Source of the DNA: Tethya wilhelma
Taxonomy: Eukaryota > Porifera > Demospongiae > Tethyida > Tethyidae
Assembly (NCBI GenBank): GCA_964030475.1
Contig: CAXIPT010000061.1
Span: 281-64,280 of the forward strand
Length of the DNA stretch: 64,000 bases
Reading direction: 5' to 3'
The notes beneath the pieces were generated by a model. That model was not told where the DNA came from. It did no database searches and worked only from the letters and a program-made list of their open reading frames with translations. Positions 1 through 11,776 of this stretch are shown here, piece after piece (within the stretch, counting starts at the first letter, position 1; every line of letters begins with the position of its first letter). A program made the position numbers and the translations under genes.

Positions 1-172
1 TTTTAGGCCATGTTTTTGGGCTCATTAGAAAGAGAAAGAGCTAAATAGTAGCTTTAGAAGCCTTTTAGTGCTAAGCGCTCAGTTTTTGTAGAGTTATTCG
101 CGTAAATATTTGTATTGCGCTAATGGGCCATCCGTGCCATTCCTGTGTACCCAGTACTACCGTACTGGGAAT
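1..172 (-). repeat. 0.6-kb MITE family R1, terminal part
   Basis: This matches, in reverse orientation, the end of the repeats at 1440-1937, 22098-22580 and 55690-56275. The shared end carries a small palindrome around CCCAGTACGGTAGTACTGGG followed by an AGGAATGGC motif. The internal part of the repeat lies outside the window. No coding sequence is supported here. Confidence 0.7.
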
Positions 173-204
173 ATTGATAAACTGGTGAACTAGGCTATTA
201 TTAT

Positions 205-452
205 AATTACAAGTGAAAAAAACATTGGAAATGTAGGAAGGGCCAAATCGTAAAAAAGAAGATGGAATGGCTGTTTGAGTGTGTGTTGAATCATTCCTGT
301 GTGGGCTGCATGTAGTACTCTCTTCCCTTGTTGAGTCCCTCATGTTGCCCATAGGAATAATTCTTTACACACTCATACAGTCATTCAATCTTGTTTGCTT
401 GATTTGGCCATTCCTATGTCTCAATACATTTCCAATGTTTTTTTCACTTGTT
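205..452. repeat. Palindromic MITE family P
   Basis: The left arm (AGTGAAAAAAACATTGGAAA followed by a rough AGGAATGGCC-type motif) is repeated inverted at the right end (ATTTCCAATGTTTTTTTCAC). The whole unit could fold into one long hairpin with a loop that includes TGTGGGCTGCATGTAGTACT. Related copies are at 14608, 33786 and 55121. Reading frames on both strands are by-products of the palindrome and are not called as genes. Confidence 0.75.
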
Positions 453-737
453 TGTTCTCATTTTTTCATTATTCTATGAATCACATTTGAGTTTGTGTGG
501 ATATTTTAGTTACATCATGGATGTTCCGAGAGCTATAATATCCATGGTTACATGTACGCTATCTGCATGGAAATTATAGCTTCTATGCTATCAGTGAAGC
601 ATCTCAGGAGTCTGGAGCTGTATCTAACAAAATTTACTTGTTTTGCTCATCTTATAATGACAACTACATAACAAACCTGAAAGTAGTCTATTCATCTCGG
701 TTACAGAGACTTCAGTACAACCAGAAATCTTCATGTA
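453..737. other. No gene seen
   Basis: Unique-looking AT-rich sequence between two MITEs. No coding signal or RNA gene was recognised. Confidence 0.5.
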
Positions 738-1431
738 CTCAGGTGAATTAAGGACTGGGTCCACGCAGTTTACCTTAATTAGGTACACATTACTGAAATT
801 TGTATAACTTTAATAATATATAAGATAAAGCAATAGAAATTGAAATATAGATAGAATTTTTTAATTAGAGTATGTAGATATAATTAATTTTGTCACATGA
901 CCTGTTGTTTTTGCATAATTAGCTTCTCATAAATAATTAATTAGGCAGATGGTTTCTACTGTTGCTATGGCAACCAAATTTTGTCACTGAAATCGTGTCA
1001 TGATGGGCTACCATGAACTGCCTGGTTTTTGTGCAAACACTCCAGCTGCATAAAATTACGACTCATTTTCTAAATAAAACACACCAGCCGAAGACACTTT
1101 ATTGGCTCTATCTCGACCATGATAAACATTATAACCAAAAACCGGGCAGATCAGGATACCCCACAGTTTGACGAATCTTGTGACAAAATTTGGTTGCCAT
1201 GGCAACCTTAAAAACCGTCCGCATTATTAATTATTCATGAGAAATTGAAAATTTCAAATTATTCATAAAGTATTAGTCACATGACCTGCAGATTTTATAA
1301 GCATGTTTAGGGTAAGTGTGTAAATCTATGCAAGTGTTTTCACAGTTGTATGACCCATAGTTTGGAAGATATAACTATCTTGCATAATTTTACCACTTAA
1401 TTAGCAGGACCCAGTCCTTAACTGTCCTGAG
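738..1431. mobile_element. TIR element with TA target duplication (CTCAGG family)
   Basis: The ends are inverted repeats: CTCAGGTGAATTAAGGACTG on the left and the complement of CTCAGGACAGTTAAGGACTG on the right. They are flanked by TA at 736-737 and 1432-1433. No transposase is encoded, so it is non-autonomous. The TIR core TTAAGG.CTGGGTC is shared with the element at 6180-6886, and a further relative lies at 24521-25240. The 2-bp duplications differ between copies (TA, AC, TG), so this is not a TA-only Tc1/mariner MITE. Confidence 0.75.
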
Positions 1432-1439
1432 TAAAGCAG

Positions 1440-1937
1440 GCAGTGAACGTTCAGATTCCAAATAATGCACACTTGTTATCTGGAAAATGGTCATCAACTT
1501 GATTTCCCAAGTAGCTGATGAATTATTAATGAGTATAGAAATGAATGGCGAGAAGTCGCTTTTCGTCTTGTATCTAGCGACACAGCTAGAGAGACGAATA
1601 ACCGATGCAAAAAGCTCGTGAAGACAAAGAAACCAAGTAATTTCGTTCAAGAATCAGCTTCTGAAAGTTAGCAATCTTTGAGAAAAGTCTTGCCAACATA
1701 GAAGAATAAGAAGATGGAGAAAATTGGAGGTTTGGCATATTTTTGTTAAGTACTTTAGCGATGGTTTTAGGTCATGTTTTTAGGCTCATTAGAAAGAAAA
1801 TGAGCTAAAAGGTAGCTTTAGAAGCCTTATAGTGCCAAGTGCTCATTTTTTGCCGAGTTATTAGCGTGAATATTTGTATTACGCTAATAGGCCATCCGTG
1901 CCATTCCTATGTACCCAGTACTACCGTACTGGGAATA
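1440..1937 (-). repeat. 0.6-kb MITE family R1 copy
   Basis: Same family as 22098-22580 and 55690-56275, in reverse orientation. It begins near a TTCCAAATAATGCACACTT motif and ends with the CCCAGTACTACCGTACTGGG palindrome. The short open frame at 1390-1650 is conserved only as repeat sequence and is not called as a gene. Confidence 0.7.
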
Positions 1938-2170
1938 CGGAGAGTATACGGACCGCCCATAGTTTACCTAGCAACAACTTTACAACCGTTTTTCTAGGAA
2001 GCCACGAGTGGAGGCAGGGCTGCTTGCAACAGGTATATTTGGAAAACTACTGAAGCTATGCGCATCAAATTTTGATATGCGCTTCCTTAGAAGGCCTAGA
2101 CATACGTGGAATAGCTAACTCAAAATTCGCGGAAATTCCCAAACGTAAGGTTTTTGCTTGGAACCTCACA
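1925..2170. repeat. Fragment of TATGTG-TIR element family T
   Basis: The stretch with CGGACCGCCCATAGTTTACC and GTGGAGGCAGGGCTGCTTGC matches one half of the elements at 12276-13182 and 31151-33489. It ends in the family's CCTCACAT terminus near 2168. The other half is missing, so this is a partial copy. Confidence 0.65.
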
Positions 2171-2197
2171 TTTTTTAATCACAGAAAATGTTTTTAA

Positions 2198-2536
2198 GTC
2201 GATAGTCAGTCAAAAAGATTAAGTTCTTCATCTGTACTGTGAGAAAACTTTGTTTATCACAAACAATGTTTTTCACCTCAAGATAATGTTTCAAGTGTTG
2301 AAAAAAGTTACTATTCACAAAAGTGTTTCTTTTGTGCTAATAAATCTTTACAAGGCAAAATAAACATTTTTTGTCAAAAGTGTATTTTTTGTCACAAAAA
2401 TTATCAAAGTCGATAGTCAATCAAAAAGACCAAGTTCTTTATTTGTACTGTGAGAAAACTTTGTTTATCACGAACAATGTTATTCACCTCAAGATAATGT
2501 TCCAAGTGTTGAAAAAAGTAACTATTCACAAAAGTG
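2198..2536. repeat. Imperfect direct duplication, units about 128 bp
   Basis: A unit starting GTCGATAGTCAGTCAAAAAG at 2198 is repeated from 2409 with point differences and a spacer rich in CACAAAA. The second unit runs directly into the ballast-like exon at 2540 and replaces the upstream exon sequence that is present in the 44.5-45.1 kb copy. Confidence 0.75.
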
Positions 2537-2539
2537 CAC

Positions 2540-2806
2540 ACTTTGCTTATAGACATAGATATGGAGAAGCGGATGAGAAAGAACCTCACCAGTAAGTCCT
2601 TGGTGCATGAAGTAAACTCCATAGCTTACATATTTTTTTCCTGTTCCAGACGCTACCGTTTCATTGCATACTGCCAACTAGTTAGTTGGTGCTGGGGTTG
2701 GTTAAGAAGAAACGTACGAGTAGTGTTACCAAGCTGTGCAGTAACTGCAATCCGTAACAGGTTTTCATCATCTGAGTATGCAGGATTTAAATACCCAAAT
2801 CTTTAG
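2540..2806 (+). pseudogene. P2X7 C-terminal (ballast)-like domain gene, 5'-truncated
   Basis: Two exon pieces survive. The tail of one exon ends at 2591 with a GTAAGT donor. The next runs from 2650, after a CCAG acceptor, to a TAG at 2804-2806. The translation has the conserved end of the cysteine-rich cytosolic domain of P2X7 receptors ([15 protein letters not shown], then [13 protein letters not shown] and a C-terminal GFKYP). The same two exons, nearly identical, end the gene at 44350-45109. All upstream exons are replaced here by a local duplication, so this copy cannot make the full protein. No transmembrane P2X region is present. It is convergent with the Kolobok-like transposase at 3130-14123, as at the second locus. 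The family call rests on recall of the domain's conserved pattern, not on a search. Confidence 0.7.
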
Positions 2807-3162
2807 CATTTATTGATGAGATGTTATGTACTGAATATTGAATGATATGATGACATTTGTATTGAGTTACATTGGTAATGAAAATTGACTTATGTGCTCT
2901 TTAACAGCCTGATCTTTGGATGGCCTTTCATACGATGCACAGAGAGTTGGAGGTGGTGTAGGCTTTACTTGTCTTGGTGTCTGACTATTGCTACAAAGCT
3001 CCATTGTAGCTGTCATTAGTTTTGTCACATATTCTAAGAGGAATAAGTGACAAGTGTCGGTGAATTATTACATAGATAAATTTTTATCTATGATTGTTAA
3101 AACATTATAACATTGTTTGAAGACTTACGATACGTTGGAGCTTCAACAACTTTTTTGACTAC
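2807..3162. other. Intergenic spacer conserved between two Kolobok/ballast loci
   Basis: This segment is a reverse-complement match to 44000-44349, including the runs around CTCTTTAACAGCCTGATCTT and GACAAGTGTCGGTGAATT. It joins the 3' end of the ballast-like gene to the 3' end of the Kolobok-like gene in both places. That supports the two genes belonging to one mobile unit. Conserved CTTACGATACG and TCTAAGAGGAATAAG motifs may be splice or coding remnants. Confidence 0.6.
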
Positions 3163-3376
3163 TTCTATCCCAGTGCGTGGGTGGATCAAAGGAATTTACT
3201 GGACGATATAGTAGTTATCACCGGGAGATAACTACCCAATTGATCACCCGGAAGTGAAATAATTATTACGTAATTGCATCAATTTGCTTGTACTTGCCGT
3301 CTGAAACACAATTACAACACAACATAACGTCAAAACACACACAAAAAGAATATGCAACACAAAATCAAACACAAAA

Positions 3377-4864
3377 TTACTTCAGATCATTAAGTTCAAT
3401 CCCTTCCAACAGTTTCTCGTAGCTTTTCTCTGTCTCTAGAGCATTACTGGCTACAGATACTGAGCCCGAAGGACAAATATTAACTGTGAAATTCACCATT
3501 CCTTGACTGTTGACTGAAAACTGGCATAGGAAATGGCATAGAAGGGAATGCTTGACCAGGGGTTTTCTGATGCTCAATAGGAACCACAGACTTTTCCACT
3601 TTATCAACTTCTTCAACGAAGGATTGAGCAGATGGTGCTGAAGTTAGAATGTTAGAAGCTGCATGCTTCTGTTTAACTGCAACCTTTTCATATTGTCTGA
3701 GTCCCTGTGACCAGTGAATTCTTGAATCACTTTCTCCGGGACTTCATGCTGAAAAAGGTTAGTAGCGCCGGTAGCCCTCAAACTATGGTTAGTATAATGT
3801 CCTTCAATACCTGCATCTGCACACATTCTCTTTACCATTTCACTTAGAACATGCTTGCCCCTTGGCTGCTTAGAATACCATGGCCCTTGTTTCACATTCT
3901 CCAGTAAAAAATATCAGCTTTTTTGGCAGCATCAGGAAGCTTACTCAGATACAGGTCAAGAAGCGATACAAGACATCGCTCACCAACTGACGGATTACTG
4001 TAGATAGGCACACACTTATTTTCTACGCCAAGCTGATAAAAACCACCGTTTCTGTTCTTGGATCCATGCTCAGTATACACATATCTATCAGGGTTGGTAT
4101 GCCTGGTAAATTGTGATGGTTTAAGATTCACCCCCACGCAAGCAGCACACCTTGCCAACATAAAAGAACACTGCTTTCTGTAAGCCATCAGGTGTTGTAG
4201 TGTTTAACACACCAGACTGCCAGAGCTTCTCCTCGTCTACAGCACTGATCACTTGAGCTGATTTCTTCTTGGCTCCTACACCTTCATCATGTAGTTCACG
4301 AAAAGCAACGTCACATGTTGCGTGCAGCTTTTTAAAACGAGTGTCTTTTCTGTCTAGAAAATTTTCTGCATCATTTTGCACCTGTCTCGAATGCCTTAAG
4401 AGCCCACAGAGTAGCTGATACAATGTCTTTGGTGGATATTTTGTTCCGTCTGTCCTCCTTGCTTCTAGTACAAAGCGTTGAAGCGTATCGCACAATACTT
4501 TTGCAGAGTAAGGTTTATCCAGAAGATCAAGAGGAGCTTGATTTTCTGCCTTGGAGTTTCTTTGTTCTGCCCAACTTCTGTAGGTTCTTAGTGCCCATCC
4601 AGTACTTCTGGATGTGTTAGCAGGAACACAACCTTTGGACGCTTTGTAATCATCTACGGTCACATTAAAACGAGATGACGGTGATAAAGCTACCTTCTTA
4701 GATACCTTAGTCAAAGAAAGTTTTTTACGCTTTACAGTCTGACTTTCTAAACGCACTATCTCTTCCTCGCATTGCTTAAGCAGTCCTTGTGTCCCACAGC
4801 AGTCAAATTCAACCATGCCTAAACAGGCTGGTGAATTTCCTGGACAGCGCTTAAAGTCTTGCAT
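3377..4864 (-). pseudogene. Crypton tyrosine recombinase (KIAA1958/DUF3504-like), frameshifted
   Basis: The first 247 residues are open: a basic segment near residue 45, a helical core-binding-like region, then the first catalytic arginine in CLRGGE. The frame then shifts at the G-run near 4128. A second piece (SQFTRHTNPDRYVYTEHGS) runs to about 3895, where the frame shifts again. A third piece holds the H-x-x-R box (HSLRATGATNLF) and GHRD. The catalytic tyrosine context LRQYEK is only reached after another frame change near 3703. A C-terminal piece ending ELNDLK reads in yet another frame down to 3377. Family members use Arg-His-x-x-Arg-Tyr to cut and rejoin DNA. All parts are present, but at least four frame breaks make this copy inactive. 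Cellular relatives of this domain exist, but the insertion context argues for a transposon. Confidence 0.85.
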
Positions 4865-5080
4865 TCGCTCAGAAATTTATCTGCTTCTTCTTGCTGTTCA
4901 AGCTTTCAAATGCTTGCTGGTTTCTGATTGGTTGCTACAATACACTGCCTTAGCAACGTGATGCAATAAATATGAACGAGCGATTTGATTGGTTACTGGA
5001 AGCCCTGAGCTTCTTTGCCTTATATGGCCATGTATCAACGGTTACGTGGCAAACTTTCATTGGTTGCTGGGATAGAAGCC

Positions 5081-5190
5081 AGTTATAGCCCGGAAACGCT
5101 CGTACAATATCGTGGTTATTGTCCGCACCCTCGGCTCCGCCTCGGGCTTGGGCAATCACCACGATATTGTACTCGCTACGGGCTATAACT
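5081..5190. repeat. Large stem-loop at Crypton right end
   Basis: AGTTATAGCCCGG at 5081 pairs with CGGGCTATAACT at 5179-5190, and ACAATATCGTGGT pairs with ACCACGATATTGT. The loop is GC-rich (CACCCTCGGCTCCGCCTCGG). A smaller hairpin, GTAGTTATC...GATAACTAC, lies near the left end at about 3210-3235. Both probably mark recombinase-binding ends. Confidence 0.8.
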
Positions 5191-6179
5191 ATAACATATC
5201 CCCCTTCTTGTACTTAGGAAAAACAATACTAAATCGATGTTTTCCCTTCTTAGTAACTGCCTGCTGTCGACATGAGTTTTCGTTGAAGTGCAACGCGGCA
5301 ATGAGGGTCCTATACACAACATCGAAAATGATTGTTCACAACACACAAACATCTGAAATAGCCCAGTAACATACCTACATTCCATCCCTTCATACCAAAA
5401 AGCAATTGACTTGGGAGCGAAATGGATAAGTACATTGTGGAAGCTCTCAAGGGAAGAGGTTTGGTAGTCAGAAGATAGTCTAGAAATATCTTTCACATGC
5501 TGCTTGTTTGTCAAAATGGTGATGACCTTTTCACTTGCCTTGGAATCTACAAGTGTGCAGTAAATATTAATCTTTTGTGATATGATTTTAGATCTTACAT
5601 ACGTCGTTTTATCCACTTCTTTTTTCTTCTGCCTTTAATTCAACCGTGGGAACACTTAGGAAACAGTTGTCCATGTCTAGAATGTTGATTGTGAATATGA
5701 TTCACTAAGGACAACCGTTTGGCCTCCATCATATCTCCATTGCCATCGGTGGTGGACGTAACACACCAATAAAGGTGATTAATAATGCTCCGAGTCCAAT
5801 CTCCTACAATTTCACAGTCCTTAGCCTTCGCCAACTTCTCTAGTTTTTTACGCAGTCCTAAATTTAAAGATCAAGGACAGAATACTTTAATACTTGTATG
5901 ACTTATGCATAGTCAATGTACACATACTGTCAAAAGGTTTTACAAATGTAAAATTTATTTTCTGTTTAGGCTAATTAGCTAGATCATGTTCCTTATGGTT
6001 TACGTTGTACAACTATAGACCACTTGACTTTCTATAGGTGTTATATCCTTTTCCTTGAGCCAGGTTAACCCAACATGTGGAGGTTGTTAGTAATTTAGTT
6101 TAGGAAAAAAAGGATATTGCATAACACTTACTATACACTCACCCTTAGCATTGTGCCATACATCATAGTAGTGCTTCAC

Positions 6180-6886
6180 CACTGCGCACTTAAGGCCTGG
6201 GTCTTTTGGCAAAATAAGCAAAATTGTGCTAAATAAAAATAAAATTGACAAGATATGCTGCTATCTAAGATGAAGATCTTTTTATCCTCATAAAATATAA
6301 GCTTTCTATTACATGTTTCCAAATTTGTATAATCAGATAATTAATATTCATGGAATAAATTATAATTTCAACACAACTCCTAAAACATGAATTATTAATT
6401 AGGCTAGACGCTAAACCTGTTGCTATGGCAACCAAAACTTGACAACAGGTTCGTAACATCATGAACTACAATATATTACTGGGGGGTGAAATTTCACTGT
6501 AGCGTTCATGAGATATGGCCGAGAAGAAAGGTTCGGATAGTGTGCATTTAATAGAAAATATTGAATATCTCTAATTTAAATATGTTTCAAGACATCCCCA
6601 GGGGGATTATGTTAATTATCATGTACTGATCACGTGTACAAAATTTGGTTGCCATAGCAACCGTTTTACCGTACCACCTAATTAATTATTCATGATTTGC
6701 TAATTTATGAAAGCTGAAAAGATCACATGACCTAAATTTAAAGCCAATTGATTAACATTTGACCAAGTAATTTGGTCATTCAGTTTCAAGAAAAAATTGC
6801 AATTTATTAGGAAAATGTTGCAGCTTTGAATATTAATGAGGTTAAAATAGTGCTCAGCAGCTGACCCAGGCCTTAAGTACACAGTG
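6180..6886. mobile_element. CACTG-ended TIR element inside Kolobok K1
   Basis: The ends are CACTGCGCACTTAAGGCCTG and, inverted, CACTGTGTACTTAAGGCCTG. The element splits the coding sequence for the conserved KHYYDVWH region, which is continuous in K2 and K3. AC occurs immediately outside both ends (6178-6179, 6887-6888), giving a 2-bp target duplication. The interior is AT-rich with ATGGCAACCAAA and GGTTGCCATAGCAACC segments and codes for nothing. CACTG termini with a 2-3 bp duplication suggest the EnSpm/CACTA side of the CMC group. Confidence 0.8.
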
Positions 6887-9800
6887 ACCTCTGAATGTGC
6901 TTCTCTTAGCCATTTATTGATCTGCTTATGCCAATCTGTAACCAAAACACCAACTCGTAAGCCCTCCTTGAGAAGATTCAGCGCTCGGTGTAAGCCTTCT
7001 TTTTCCATATGGTAACTGCTTTTCACTGAGTATGTAACAATGATAATCCAATCAACACCAATTAGCACTGGTTAGGTGTTACAAAACTTAAAGCTACTAA
7101 TTGTGTCAAGATTATCTTTTTGCAGTTAAGGTCAAGAAGAGAGTATGTACCATACTTGGCACTGTGACCAGGGCTATTGGCTCTTCCATCACCGGCCAAA
7201 GCAAGTGGACTTCCTTTTTGCTTCAACTCTTGGAATAGTGATTGCTGTTGCGTTGTCCATACAGAGCGAACAGCTGGTTGTAAATATTTTTCTTGATGGC
7301 GGAAAAAAGTATTGCGTGCTATAGCATGAACATTCAAAATTTTGAACACACGAAGTGCTTTGGCAGGAAGTGAACCAGAAAACAATACATTGAGATATTG
7401 CCTAAGGGTATTGTTCTAACTAGAGGCTGACTTTCCCACACACGTTTTCTCAAACAGTAGCTACACGCCTGGACTATCTTCAAAAACGTACCAGATATCA
7501 CTATTGTGGTGGCCGTAGATGCTTTACCACAAAAGACACATACAGCAAAGAGACTCAGTAGAGCAGCTTCAGTGACAAGAAAAAACTTGTTAGGTTGCTT
7601 GGTCTGCTCACTGTCAGATGCGGACCTGTAATATTAATTTATAAATGATATATATAAACTTATTGCTTATGTTACATTTCATTCACATACTTTGATTCTT
7701 GAGACAAGCCGAAAGTTTCGTCTCGCTTATCATTGAATTCAAATTCAGACTCAGATGAAGGATGATAATCAAACTTCATGGGAGATGATGATGCAAGAGG
7801 TTCCAAATCAAGTATTGAAGACTGTACTGGATGCTAATTTTTATCTGACGCACCCTTTCGGGACTTAGAAATTTTTCACGAGGTGTAAAGGTCGTCATGT
7901 GGAGTGTGATTATACCCATTGCATGCAAGCTTGACTATCAGTTTGCTACTCAAACTCCGATTTCTTCCTCATGAGTGTGAGCCAGAGGTGCCTGAGTGAG
8001 ATCCACCACCTGGGGGGCAATTGGCAAGAGGAGACTGCAGGGCCATAGCAAGTGGTTCGGCAGGTCCGGTTTTGGCCGGACCACTTTTTTATTTCGTGAA
8101 ATATGATAAAGGTCGTTTGTGCAGAGGGTGGGGCTAAACTGAGCTGCGTGCGCGAGCGCTCTAGTTCTGTATAACTGCGAGCTCGAGCTAGCTCAGAAGC
8201 TAGCTAGCTACTGTAGTACAACTATTTTAATATGGAGATCACTGTAGATTTACTCAAGTGTGGCAAACACGTGTGATTTACATGCAGTACAGCCAGTGAG
8301 TATTGTAATTGTACATGTGTAGTCACTATTTCAAGATGGCTAGCACTACAGCAGCTGCAGGGATTTCTCTTGATGATGTACCTGATACCCCTCACCAACC
8401 TGAAGACTTTAGCTTTCCAACACGTTCATTTGGGCAGAAGAAAGTAGTTAGACGCTCTTTTCAGCCCAGGTGGTTCAAAGAATGGAAGTTTTTGCACTAT
8501 GAAGAGTCTAAAGACCTGGTGTTTTGCCATTTATGTATGATGGCAATAAAGCAGAAGAAAATGAAAATCAAGACATTTGATCAAGCTTTTGTAAGTTCCA
8601 CATACAGATATAATTTGTACCATGTATGTTGTATCCCTCCCCCATTGCACCTCTTGTTGGTGTGTGTATATCAATATCAATAATTTAATAATATTTAGAC
8701 CAGTGCATTGGCATACACTGGGGATTATGATTTTTTCTGGGCTTTAGGTGTCCCGTGGATTTTCAAACTGGAAGGATGCAACGATTTCATTTAAAAAGCA
8801 TGAAAAAAGTGCTAGCCACAATGAAGCTGTTCAAACTTTGGTTACCATACCTTCAACCTCGCAGAATGTTGGTGAAATGCTTTCTGTTCGATGCTCAGCT
8901 GAGAAACAAAACAATCGAGATGCTCTTTTTCAGATCATGACCTGTATCAAGTTTCTAGGCCGACAGGGGCTTGCGCTCAGAGGTAATAAAGATGAGTCAG
9001 ATAGTAATCTACTCCAGCTACTGAAAATGAAAGCTGAGAGTGATGCTACCCTTGCACAGTGGCTAAAACGAAAAGAAAATGTGTACAAGAGTCCTGATAT
9101 TCAAAATGAAATCATTAGACTTATGGGTCTTCAAATACAGCGCAACATTGCTTCTAGCATTCCCCATTTCTCACTATTATGGTAGACGAAACTACTGATT
9201 CGTCCAATAAAGAGCAAGTCACATTTTTCATACGGTGGGTGACAGATGATTTACAAGTTCATGAAGAATTTCTTGGCCTCTATCAAGTTGCTTCCACTGA
9301 TGCTGCAACACTGACACGTGTTATTCAAGATCTTTTTGCAAGAATGAATTTGAGCTTTGAAAAATTAAGAGGTCAGTGTTATGATGGGGCTAGTGCCATG
9401 AGTGGAAGTAGGAGTAAAGTTGCAAAGAAGATCAGTGAGATTGAGCCAAGAGCATTATTCACTCATTGCTATGGACATGCCCTTAACTTGGCTGCCTGTG
9501 ACACAATTAAGAGCATGAAGGTCATGAAAGATGCCAACTCACGAAATCACTAAACTTATCAAATATTCACCACGGAGAGAGGGAATATTGAAAGTGATGA
9601 AAGAAAATCTTCCTGCCAGCAGTAGTCCTGGAATGCGGGTTCTATGTCCAACACGTTGGACAGTAAGAGCTGAGGCACTCGCAAGTATTATAACTAATTA
9701 TGAAGCATTGCAAATGACTTGGGATGAAGCATTTGAGGTAGCCAAAGATTCCAAAACTAAAGCAAGGATTCGTGGAGTCTCTACGGTAATGAAGACCTTT

Positions 9801-10449
9801 GATTATTTTTTTGGAAATATGCTTGGTGAATTTATTTTGAAGCATTCTGACAATCTCAGTAGAACCTTACAACATAGCAACTTATCTGCAGCAGAAGGCC
9901 AGCAAATTGCTAAGATGACCGTTGAAACTCTGAAATCTGTTCGAAGCGATGCATCATTTGACCTTTTCTGGCAAGCTGTAAGTGTTAAGTCTAGTGCATT
10001 AGACATCAGTGACCCTCAGTTACCAAGACGACGCAGAATACCACGTAGATATGATGATGGTCTATCTGAAGGTGTGTTTCATAATGAGCCAAAACTATAT
10101 TACAGACAACACTACTATGAAGCACTGGATTTAATTATCACTTGTATCCAACAGCGTTTTGATCAGGAAGGGTACAGAATTTACTGTTGTTTAGAATCTC
10201 TTTTAATAAAAGCATGTAAGCAGGAAGATACATCATCTGATCTCAACAATGTGTGATTTTTACAAAGATGACTTTGTCAAGGACATTTTAAATGCTCAGT
10301 TAGTAACTCTAGGTGTACATTATCAGCAAGTCAAGGTAATATCTACAAGTGAAAGTCTCACAATAAAAGATGTGAAATGCTATCTTCTCTCTCTCTCTCT
10401 CCTGGTCAATTGGCTTTGTTACCTCAAGTGAAACGACTAACTCAATTAA

Positions 10450-11098
10450 CCCTTTACACCCGGAAATTGCAGGATGTGGCCACGTGATGAATTACTAAAT
10501 TTAAATTTTTTTTTTTTGTACTAGTTGATTGATGTTTATTATGCAGCTCTGGCTGCATACTTACTTCAAAAAGGACAAACTAATGTGTTAAAGTACTTAT
10601 CTTTTACCTGTATGACAGCTAATCCTAGCGTGGACATGGCTGATCCTGGAAAAATTTGCTCAAAAAATTGGAGGGTTCGAAGTTCAATAGATTTCCGAGC
10701 GTCTTTGGCTTTCTTTCTCTCTGGCTTTGAGCAGCATCCCAACTAAGCTCATAAATATATAGACTAACTATCCCTCTACTACCACAAGTAGCGCTAAGCT
10801 TCTAATCCTAGAGACTACAGAGAAAACGAGCTAAGAAAACTTATAGTCACGATCGCGGCGATCGTGACCTTTTGCACTTCTTGACCTCGTTGAGCCCCAC
10901 CTACTTATCAGTTCCAACTCAAACTTGGTATTTTACTAGGGTGATACCTTACCTAAATGCACAGCAAGTTTAAAGTTCAATGCTAATTCGCTTAGCTGCA
11001 GAGCTCGCGCTTACGTTGCGATGACGTGTTTAGACGTCAATCGTATTTCAAATGCAATAATTAAATGACGTTTATAGCCGTCATTCGTAATTAAAGGG
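10450..11098. mobile_element. TTAA-flanked MITE (piggyBac-like) inside hAT
   Basis: The ends are CCCTTTA...TAAAGGG, flanked by TTAA at 10446-10449 and 11099-11102. The second hAT copy has a single TTAA at the same place, in CTCAATTAATTCTTG, which proves the insertion. The interior includes palindromic CACGATCGCGGCGATCGTG and a 73-codon open frame (10525-10746) with no recognised family, also found decayed near 24.1-24.3 and 51.66 kb. Confidence 0.85.
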
Positions 11099-11156
11099 TT
11101 AATTCTTGTAATGCCAGCTACAAATGCATCGTCAGAGAGGTCATTTAGTGCATTAA

Positions 11157-11776
11157 CTCTTTAGGGCCGACAGCGCCAAAAGTCGCACGCGCGTATTCTA
11201 CGATCGCGTAATCTGCGATTTTTCGCATTTATTATTTTATAGGGATAGCGTTTGAGCTATGGGCTTTAGACTTGCTATGCAGTTAGGTAAGATAGCGCTC
11301 TACTAAATACTAAGTTAGAGTCAGGTCTGATTAGTAGGCGGAGAGATATAGGCTTCAAAGTTCAACGGTCGCGATCGCGGTAAAGATCGAGACCGTCGGT
11401 TTAAACTCACGTTTTTTTCTTAGTGCTTTGCAGGGGAAGCTTGACGCTAGCTATGGAGGTGCAGGGGGGCTTAAACTATACCGGCATGCAAGCGCTTTTG
11501 CAGTCCTGCTCTTCAAGCTAGAAAAAAAGCCAAAAGTATGCAGGTCATTTGGCGAACTTTGACCGCTTCCGTTTTTGCAAGCTTTTGAAGTTAATAAAAG
11601 CAAGCCAAGAATAGAACTGATATAGCTATGCCTTAGTACAATCATAGCTAAGCTGAACTAGCTACAAGAGAAAGTGGCATAGACTTTAGCAAGAATAAAA
11701 ATGTATAAAAACCAAGGTTAATTAATTATTCATAAATTCTAATTATATATGCATAATCAATTCAGGCCCTAAAGAG
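11157..11776. mobile_element. Second TTAA-flanked MITE inside hAT
   Basis: The inverted ends are CTCTTTAGGGCC and GGCCCTAAAGAG, with TTAA at 11153-11156 and 11777-11780. It lies 54 bp from the first TTAA MITE and has a different body, so the two events are independent. Fragments with the same right half occur at about 35960-36180 and 45600-46224. Confidence 0.85.

Larger units (their letters stand above)
3163..5195 (-). mobile_element. Crypton-like element inserted in Kolobok-like gene
   Basis: The Kolobok-like sequence is interrupted between GACTAC (ending 3162) and ATATCCCCC (starting 5196); the 44-kb copy is continuous there. The insert carries a tyrosine-recombinase gene and terminal structures. 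TTCTATCCCAG at the left end is found inverted at 5067-5077, followed by a large stem-loop at the right end. Only an AC dinucleotide is shared by the two junctions, which fits recombinase-mediated insertion without a real target duplication. Confidence 0.75.

Noticed and set aside
3200..3260. GTAGTTATCACCGGGAGATAACTAC as a regulatory operator
   Set aside because: It lies at the Crypton left end and is better explained as a terminal hairpin of the element.
5112..5369. Plus-strand 85-residue protein
   Set aside because: Overlaps the Crypton stem-loop and the antisense of the Kolobok exon.
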